A stretch of 8,809 bases of DNA from Methanofollis sp. (GTDB lineage Archaea; Halobacteriota; Methanomicrobia; Methanomicrobiales; Methanofollaceae), in contig JAQVHG010000078.1 of assembly GCA_028696365.1 (NCBI GenBank), positions 1-8,809 on the forward strand, in the 5' to 3' direction. The notes under the pieces were generated by a model that did not search any database, was not told the DNA's origin, and was given only the letters and a program-made list of their open reading frames with translations. Shown here in pieces: positions 4,956 through 8,809 of the stretch (the stretch's first letter is position 1; every line of letters starts with the position of its first letter). The translations under genes were made by a program, and so were the position numbers.

Positions 4956-7175
4956 ATGCAAAACAGAGGAAAAATCATCATCCGCGGGATCGTGCAAGGC
5001 GTCGGATTTCGTCCGTTTGTCTATGGTCTCGCCGAGAAATACGGCATATCAGGGTGGGTCAAGAACCTCGGGAGCAGGGTGGAGATCGCTGCGTCCGGTG
5101 CGCGCTTTTCTGAATTTTGCCGAGCGGTGAGCGGAGGGACACCCCTCTCGGTCATCGACTCGGTCGAGGTCCTGCCTCTTGAGGAGGAGGTGGAGCCGGG
5201 GTTTGTGATCTTGCCGAGCGGTACAGGGACGCTGGACGGGTTGATCCCGCCTGACGTCGCCGTCTGCGACGAGTGTATCAGAGACATCTTCACGCCGGGT
5301 GGGCGCTACGAGGGTTACTGGGCGACTTCGTGCGTCAACTGCGGGCCACGCTACAGCATCATCAGGAGCCTCCCATACGACCGGGAGCGGACGGCGATGG
5401 AGGAGTTCCCGATGTGCGGAGTATGTGAAGCAGAGTACACCGACCCTGGGTGCCGGCGGCACCATGCCCAGACGATCGCCTGTGGGGCGTGCGGGCCAGG
5501 GCTCGCCCTCCTTGGGCCTGACGGGAAGGTGATGGAGGGTGAGAACCCGGTCGACACAGCGGCGGCGATGCTCGACGCGGGGAAGATCCTCGCGATCCGC
5601 GGGGTCGGGGGGTTCCATCTTGCCTGCACCGAGGAGGCGGCAAGCACGCTCAAGGCCAGGTTGAACCGGCCCGAGCAACCGCTGGCGGTGATGATGGCCA
5701 GGGAGGCGGTCGAGCGTTATGTCGAGCCGACGGCATGGGACCGCAAGGCGCTCACGAGCCGCGTCCGCCCAATCGTCGTGATGAAGAAGAAGGATGCAAC
5801 GGCCCACGCGGGGCTCTCGTCCCTCCACACTCTGGGGGTGATGCTCCCGTACACTGGGCTCCACCACCTCCTCTTTGCCAGTCTCGACCACGACCTCCTG
5901 GTCATGACCAGCGCCAATGTGCCAGGGACGCCGATGATCACCGCCACCGATGACGCCCTTGCCCATCTCAATGGGACGGCCGACGGGTTCCTGGTCCATG
6001 ACCGCGAGATCGTGAACCGGTGCGACGACTCAGTGGTGCGGGACGGGCATATCATCAGGCTCTCGCGGGGCATCGCCCCGAAGCGGGCAAAGATCGACCT
6101 CGGCGAGCGGTGCATCCTCGGGGTGGGGCCGGAACTCAACGCCACCACGACGATCTACCAGCACGGGTTCGCGGTCACTTCCCCGCATGTCGGGAACGTG
6201 AGAAACCCCCAGACACTTGCCTACCTGCAGGAGACGGTGGAGACGATCGGAGGGCTCCTCGGCGCCGGGTTCGAGGTGATCGCCCACGACCTCCATCCAC
6301 AGTTCCTCTCGACGCGGTATGCCCACAGGCTCGCGGAGGAGACCGGGGCGGCACTGGTGCCGGTTCAGCACCACCGCGCCCATATCGCGGCGACGACTCA
6401 GGAGGAGTGCGTCGGGATCGCCATCGACGGCGTGGGCTACGGCGACGACGGCACCATCTGGGGCGGCGAGGTCTTTGCCGGGGCGGTGCCAGACCTGGCA
6501 CGGGTGGCCCACCTGGAGACGGTCGGGATGCCTGGCGGCGACCTTGCGACGCGGTTCCCTGAGCGGATGCTCTACGGGATTCTGCCGGAAGAGCGGACCC
6601 TCGACCTCATGGCCGACCGCGGCTGGGGCGAGACCGAACTCGGGGTGCTGGCCCGCCAGGTCGAACGGGGGTTCAATGTGGCGCAGACCAGCAGCACGGG
6701 CCGGGTGCTCGACGCCGCCTCGGCCCTCCTCGGGATCTGTCGGGAGCGGACCTATGACGGCGAGCCGGCGATGAAGCTCGAGGCCGTGGCGGCCGGGGGC
6801 ACACCCGAAACCTGGGATCTCTCCTTCGAGCGCGACGGCAACGGGTGCGAGGTGCTCAAGACCTCTGCCCTTCTCACAAAGGCCTTCGACGCCTACGATG
6901 CCGGAGCGAAGGTCGCCGACGTCGCCGCCTCGGTCCAGTGCAACCTCGCCCGCGGGGTCGCGACCCTCGCGGTGCATGCGGCGCACGAGCGCGGGATCCC
7001 GCGGGTCGCCCTCTCTGGCGGGGTGGCCTACAACCAGCAGATCAGGGAGACGGTCCGCTCGGTCGTCGGGGCCGAGGGCCTGGACCTCGTGGTCAGCCAC
7101 GACTATCCCCTCGGCGACGGATGCATCAGTTTCGGGCAGTGCGTCTGGGCCGGGGCGCTGGAAAAAGAGCGGTAG
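4956..7175 (+). CDS. hypF: Carbamoyltransferase HypF, [NiFe]-hydrogenase maturation
   Basis: HypF uses carbamoyl phosphate and ATP to make a carbamoyl-adenylate and passes the carbamoyl group to HypE. HypE converts it to the cyanide ligands of the [NiFe] active site. It acts in the cytoplasm. All domains are present in 739 residues (E. coli HypF is about 750). These are an acylphosphatase domain with VQGVGFRP (13-20) and GWVKN (33-37); two zinc fingers of family spacing, C104/C107/C126/C129 and C154/C157/C176/C179; a YrdC-like domain (about 195-380); and a Kae1-like domain with HHRAH (472-476), DGVGYGDDGTIWGGE (491-505), DGEPAMKLEA (601-610), SGGVAYN (687-693) and LGDGC (719-723). The ATG at 4956 follows AGGT by 7 nt and begins right at the acylphosphatase fold. 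No other hyp gene lies in the window, so it appears monocistronic. All key residues look intact. Confidence 0.97.
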   Translation: MQNRGKIIIRGIVQGVGFRPFVYGLAEKYGISGWVKNLGSRVEIAASGARFSEFCRAVSGGTPLSVIDSVEVLPLEEEVEPGFVILPSGTGTLDGLIPPDVAVCDECIRDIFTPGGRYEGYWATSCVNCGPRYSIIRSLPYDRERTAMEEFPMCGVCEAEYTDPGCRRHHAQTIACGACGPGLALLGPDGKVMEGENPVDTAAAMLDAGKILAIRGVGGFHLACTEEAASTLKARLNRPEQPLAVMMAREAVERYVEPTAWDRKALTSRVRPIVVMKKKDATAHAGLSSLHTLGVMLPYTGLHHLLFASLDHDLLVMTSANVPGTPMITATDDALAHLNGTADGFLVHDREIVNRCDDSVVRDGHIIRLSRGIAPKRAKIDLGERCILGVGPELNATTTIYQHGFAVTSPHVGNVRNPQTLAYLQETVETIGGLLGAGFEVIAHDLHPQFLSTRYAHRLAEETGAALVPVQHHRAHIAATTQEECVGIAIDGVGYGDDGTIWGGEVFAGAVPDLARVAHLETVGMPGGDLATRFPERMLYGILPEERTLDLMADRGWGETELGVLARQVERGFNVAQTSSTGRVLDAASALLGICRERTYDGEPAMKLEAVAAGGTPETWDLSFERDGNGCEVLKTSALLTKAFDAYDAGAKVADVAASVQCNLARGVATLAVHAAHERGIPRVALSGGVAYNQQIRETVRSVVGAEGLDLVVSHDYPLGDGCISFGQCVWAGALEKER

Positions 7176-7349
7176 GAGGCCTTCACTCATCCGCCGGGGG
7201 TGGCCGCCCTCTGACCCCTGTGAGACGATAGGCGAGGCGAAGGGGAGAACGGGGGATCAGATGAGGTGGGATGGTGGAGGTGAGTGCCCTCGTATCATCC
7301 ACCAGAGACTCCACCCCCAAACCTCGAAAATCGGGCTCTGTAGAATCGG

Positions 7350-7370
7350 GCTTGAACGTGGGGTTCAAGC
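7350..7370. repeat. Hairpin GCTTGAAC-GTGGG-GTTCAAGC
   Basis: The 8-bp arms (7350-7357 and 7363-7370) are perfect inverted copies around a 5-nt loop. A T6 run follows about 35 nt later. It might be an RNA structure in the hypF 3' region or part of the dispersed repeat. No protein partner can be suggested. Confidence 0.5.
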
Positions 7371-7405
7371 ATACGGGATGAAAATTTCTCGTCACTTGCT
7401 CTCTC

Positions 7406-7411
7406 TTTTTT
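7406..7411 (+). terminator. Possible hypF transcript end (T6 run)
   Basis: A CTCTCTTTTTTC stretch is the first T-run on the plus strand after hypF and lies downstream of the 7350-7370 hairpin. Archaeal termination at short T-runs is known, but the distance from the stop codon keeps this weak. Confidence 0.3.
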
Positions 7412-7459
7412 CAAGACAGGAGAATCAGTCTGGATCCTGTTCCATCGCCGCCCCCACCT

Positions 7460-7715
7460 ATCTTCATCGTGGGGGGTCCGGGGGGTTTCCCCCCAGTGCG
7501 AGATGGCAGGGAAATCTCGACGATCGGGGGCGGCCGATCCATCAAAGGGATTTCCTATAATCTTCGTATCGGCTTCAAATAGGTATAGCGAGTTCAAACT
7601 CTCATGCAAGCCAGAAAAGATGATCATCTGGATCATTTTCATGGTAAATCCTCTTGATGAATTTCTCTGGCAGGGGGACACACATCCCTCTCACACAAAA
7701 GGTGAGGGTTTCTAC
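7460..7715 (-). repeat. Inverted, rearranged relative of the 1165-1551 repeat
   Basis: Three pieces match the tandem repeat in opposite orientation. AGGTGAGGGTTTCTAC (7700-7715) is the exact reverse complement of 1329-1344. The reverse strand of about 7648-7674 reads CCAGAGAAATTCAT then CAAGAGGATTTACC, matching CCAGAGATATTCAT and CAAGAGGATTTCTAC in the two units. The reverse strand near 7464-7485 reads CCCCCCGGACCCCCC then ACGATGA, matching the CCGGACCCCCGGGACCACGATGA part. The order on the reverse strand is not the same as in one unit, so this copy is rearranged or shares only modules. It has diverged more than the two tandem units have from each other. Confidence 0.6.
7480..7494. repeat. 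G6-TTT-C6 hairpin
   Basis: Six G (7480-7485), TTT, and six C (7489-7494) form a perfect stem. It is analogous to the G-run/C-run hairpins at 1274-1296 and about 1493-1518, though here the loop differs. Another G6 run precedes it at 7471-7476. Confidence 0.5.
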
Positions 7716-7721
7716 AGAGTC

Positions 7722-7738
7722 GAAAATCGGAGATTTTC
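7722..7738. repeat. Hairpin GAAAATC-GGA-GATTTTC
   Basis: Perfect 7-bp arms (7722-7728 and 7732-7738) flank a GGA loop. It directly follows TCTACAGAGTC. At 7325-7342 the same modules occur as CGAAAATCGGGCTCTGTAGA, with the TCTACAGAG part inverted relative to GAAAATC, so the two places share modules of one repeat family. Confidence 0.5.
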
Positions 7739-7879
7739 TCACACTTGCTCTTGCTCTCGCTCGCTCCCCGCGATGCCGATAGAGAGGGGACTCGCAGAGC
7801 AGGGGATCTGACGAAGTTCAGCCTTTTTTGATCGGGTGCCTGCCGTCCCCACCCCTCTTCTTCATGACAATGGGCGAGG

Positions 7880-7892
7880 GGGCCGAAGGCCC
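7880..7892. repeat. Hairpin GGGCC-GAA-GGCCC
   Basis: Perfect 5-bp GC arms surround a GAA loop in the spacer downstream of the 239-aa gene. It could be an RNA hairpin, but short GC-only arms are common by chance in such DNA. Confidence 0.3.
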
Positions 7893-8027
7893 ATGAGCCC
7901 TGTCGTCGTGCGATCGTGAAAGGAAATCGCCGAGATGATGCAGGTGAGAACCCTCCTCTTCTCTACCAGGGATGGCGGCCGGTGGATCAGGTGGAGATCA
8001 TTTTTCTCTGGTGTGGTCGCCTGACAT

Positions 8028-8747
8028 TCACCACCCCCGCGGCATCTGGTACCGCCTGGAGATCCCACGGAGAAAATCGTCCACCGCCCTGGCCCGCCGT
8101 TCGATCGTCGAGCGATCGCACCCGCCGGCGGCAAGTTCGTCCACGATGACCACCTCCACATCGTCCACCCATGCGGCGGCGTACGCCGAGAGCGGTCCGG
8201 CCTTGAACCGTGAGATGGTCTCAAAGACAGTCTCGTGAAAACAGAACTTATCAAAGAAGAGGTCGTCGATACCTGACCGCACCCGGTCGCGTATCAGGTA
8301 CCGCACCGAGAGCGGCCCAAAACTGAGACGACCCACCGGTGCGCCGGCGTCGTCGTACCCGACGCATGCGAATGGTGGCGCCCTCAACGCCACCCCCAGG
8401 CGCGAAGCAAACACCTGGTTCGTCTCCTCAAGTGCCTGCCGATCGGTGACGAGGTCTTGGAGGGCATATTTCCTGCGGGGGCTGATGAGATACTCGAGGG
8501 TGCAGGGGTCAGGGGTTGGCCTGACCCGTATCCCGAATGTCAAGGCCCGCCGGCCATATGGGCGGGGCGGAACCCCGCTGCTGGTGAAGATCTTCTTCAC
8601 CGCACCGGCAAGGTCATAGAGGGCAGAGGTACGGGTGTACTGCCCTGGCGGTTCTGGAAAGTGGCATTGCACCGAAAACCACAGGTCGAGCCAGGGCGTT
8701 CTGAAGAAGGGCACCTCTCCGGGATCCAGGTCTCCACCCCCCACCAC
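8028..8747 (-). CDS. Unrecognised protein (239 aa)
   Basis: I do not recognise this family. The protein looks soluble, with no signal peptide or membrane segment. Visible stretches are an aromatic N-terminal part (FFRTPWLDLWFSVQCHFPEPP, 14-34 region), LEYLISPRRKYALQDLV (84-100), FASRLGVALRAPPFACVGYD (113-132), LSFGPLSVRYLIRDRV (141-156), DDLFFDKFCFHETVFETISRF (161-181 region), VDDVEVVIVDEL (194-205) and an Arg-rich C-terminus. Four cysteines are spread out, without a metal motif. Codon use looks like that of its neighbours. The start is GTG at 8747; no Shine-Dalgarno site is visible, and a stop lies 14 codons upstream. A TATA box about 50 bp upstream supports a short leader. The long open frame with ordinary amino-acid composition makes a real gene likely; the exact start is uncertain. 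Confidence 0.75.
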   Translation of the reverse strand: MVGGGDLDPGEVPFFRTPWLDLWFSVQCHFPEPPGQYTRTSALYDLAGAVKKIFTSSGVPPRPYGRRALTFGIRVRPTPDPCTLEYLISPRRKYALQDLVTDRQALEETNQVFASRLGVALRAPPFACVGYDDAGAPVGRLSFGPLSVRYLIRDRVRSGIDDLFFDKFCFHETVFETISRFKAGPLSAYAAAWVDDVEVVIVDELAAGGCDRSTIERRARAVDDFLRGISRRYQMPRGW

Positions 8748-8792
8748 CAGAGGCCAGGTGGCCGCCAGGGTCGTTGGGATACATCAACCTAG

Positions 8793-8802
8793 ATTTATAA
8801 AA
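8793..8802 (-). promoter_or_regulatory. TATA box for the 239-aa gene
   Basis: The reverse strand reads TTTTATAAAT, close to the archaeal consensus, in an AT-rich edge region. Transcription would start near 8772, about 25 nt before the GTG at 8747. An ATG at 8784 lies upstream of that point and in another frame, so it is unlikely to be used. Confidence 0.6.
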
Positions 8803-8809
8803 GATATAT

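Larger units (their letters stand above)
7176..8027. other. Long gene-free stretch with hairpins and repeat relatives
   Basis: I see no convincing gene in these 850 bp. Open frames at 7295-7681 (minus) and 7503-7811 (plus) lack ribosome sites and are built from repeat sequence. Visible structure includes hairpins at 7350-7370, 7480-7494, 7722-7738 and 7880-7892, and an inverted relative of the 1165-1551 repeat. Two degenerate copies of a TTTCTCxCACTTGCTCT-like stretch lie near 7384-7402 and 7735-7752. T6 runs lie at 7406-7411 and 7824-7829. The first T run could end the hypF transcript, though it lies over 230 bp past the stop. Confidence 0.6.

Noticed and set aside
5049..5999. 316-residue open frame on the minus strand
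   Set aside because: It is antisense to hypF zinc-finger and YrdC-like domains, with low-complexity charged translation and no ribosome site.
6030..7190. 386-residue open frame on the minus strand
   Set aside because: It is fully antisense to hypF, whose domains are intact. Long antisense frames are expected in GC-rich genes, and the translation is Pro/Arg/Asp-rich with no known motif.
7350..7370. tRNA T-arm, because GTTCAAGC resembles a T-loop
   Set aside because: No acceptor, D or anticodon arm can be drawn around it, and the stem pairs with CTTGAAC rather than forming a 7-nt loop.
7295..7681. 128-residue open frame on the minus strand
   Set aside because: It has no ribosome site and runs straight through hairpins and repeat modules. 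The translation changes character along its length.
7503..7811. 102-residue open frame on the plus strand
   Set aside because: It crosses the repeat relative and the GAAAATC hairpin and has no ribosome site, so it is probably an open repeat.

Overview
The window looks like chromosome from a methanogenic euryarchaeon, most likely Methanomicrobiales (the Methanoculleus/Methanofollis type). Archaeal-style TATA boxes lie upstream of the genes. A HypF for [NiFe]-hydrogenase maturation sits beside a COG1497-type archaeal regulator and a Ski2-like helicase. Coding DNA is GC-rich with AT-rich promoters. The genus is inferred from gene content and was not searched.

Layout, left to right. (1) Positions 1-526 (minus) hold the N-terminal part of a TnpB gene of the IS200/IS605/IS1341 type. 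It is cut by the window edge and visibly decayed: an amber codon at codon 15 and an apparent in-frame deletion in a conserved block. A nested hairpin lies just upstream of it. (2) Positions 628-792 (minus) encode a small unrecognised protein of 54 residues with a very strong Shine-Dalgarno site. (3) Positions about 835-1578 carry no gene. They contain an imperfect tandem repeat with a period of 223-224 bp and several hairpins. (4) Positions 1579-4899 (minus) form a tight three-gene operon. Its order is a winged-helix regulator with a CxxCx3Cx3C cluster, a COG1497-like HTH regulator, and a zinc-finger Ski2-like helicase, with overlaps of 20 and 4 nt. It ends in a T-rich tract. (5) Positions 4956-7175 (plus) encode full-length HypF, divergent from the operon across 56 bp that include a TATA box. 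(6) Positions 7176-8027 have no convincing gene. They hold hairpins and an inverted, rearranged relative of the repeat seen at 1165-1551. (7) Positions 8028-8747 (minus) encode an unrecognised protein of 239 residues with a good TATA box at the right edge.

HypF supplies the carbamoyl-derived cyanide ligands of the [NiFe] centre, which fits a hydrogen-using methanogen. The opposing operon pairs two DNA-binding proteins with a DNA or RNA helicase. Translational coupling suggests the three products act together, but their process cannot be named from sequence alone. The best leads for something undescribed are this operon (especially the cysteine cluster facing hypF), the intergenic hairpin repeat family, and the two unrecognised proteins.
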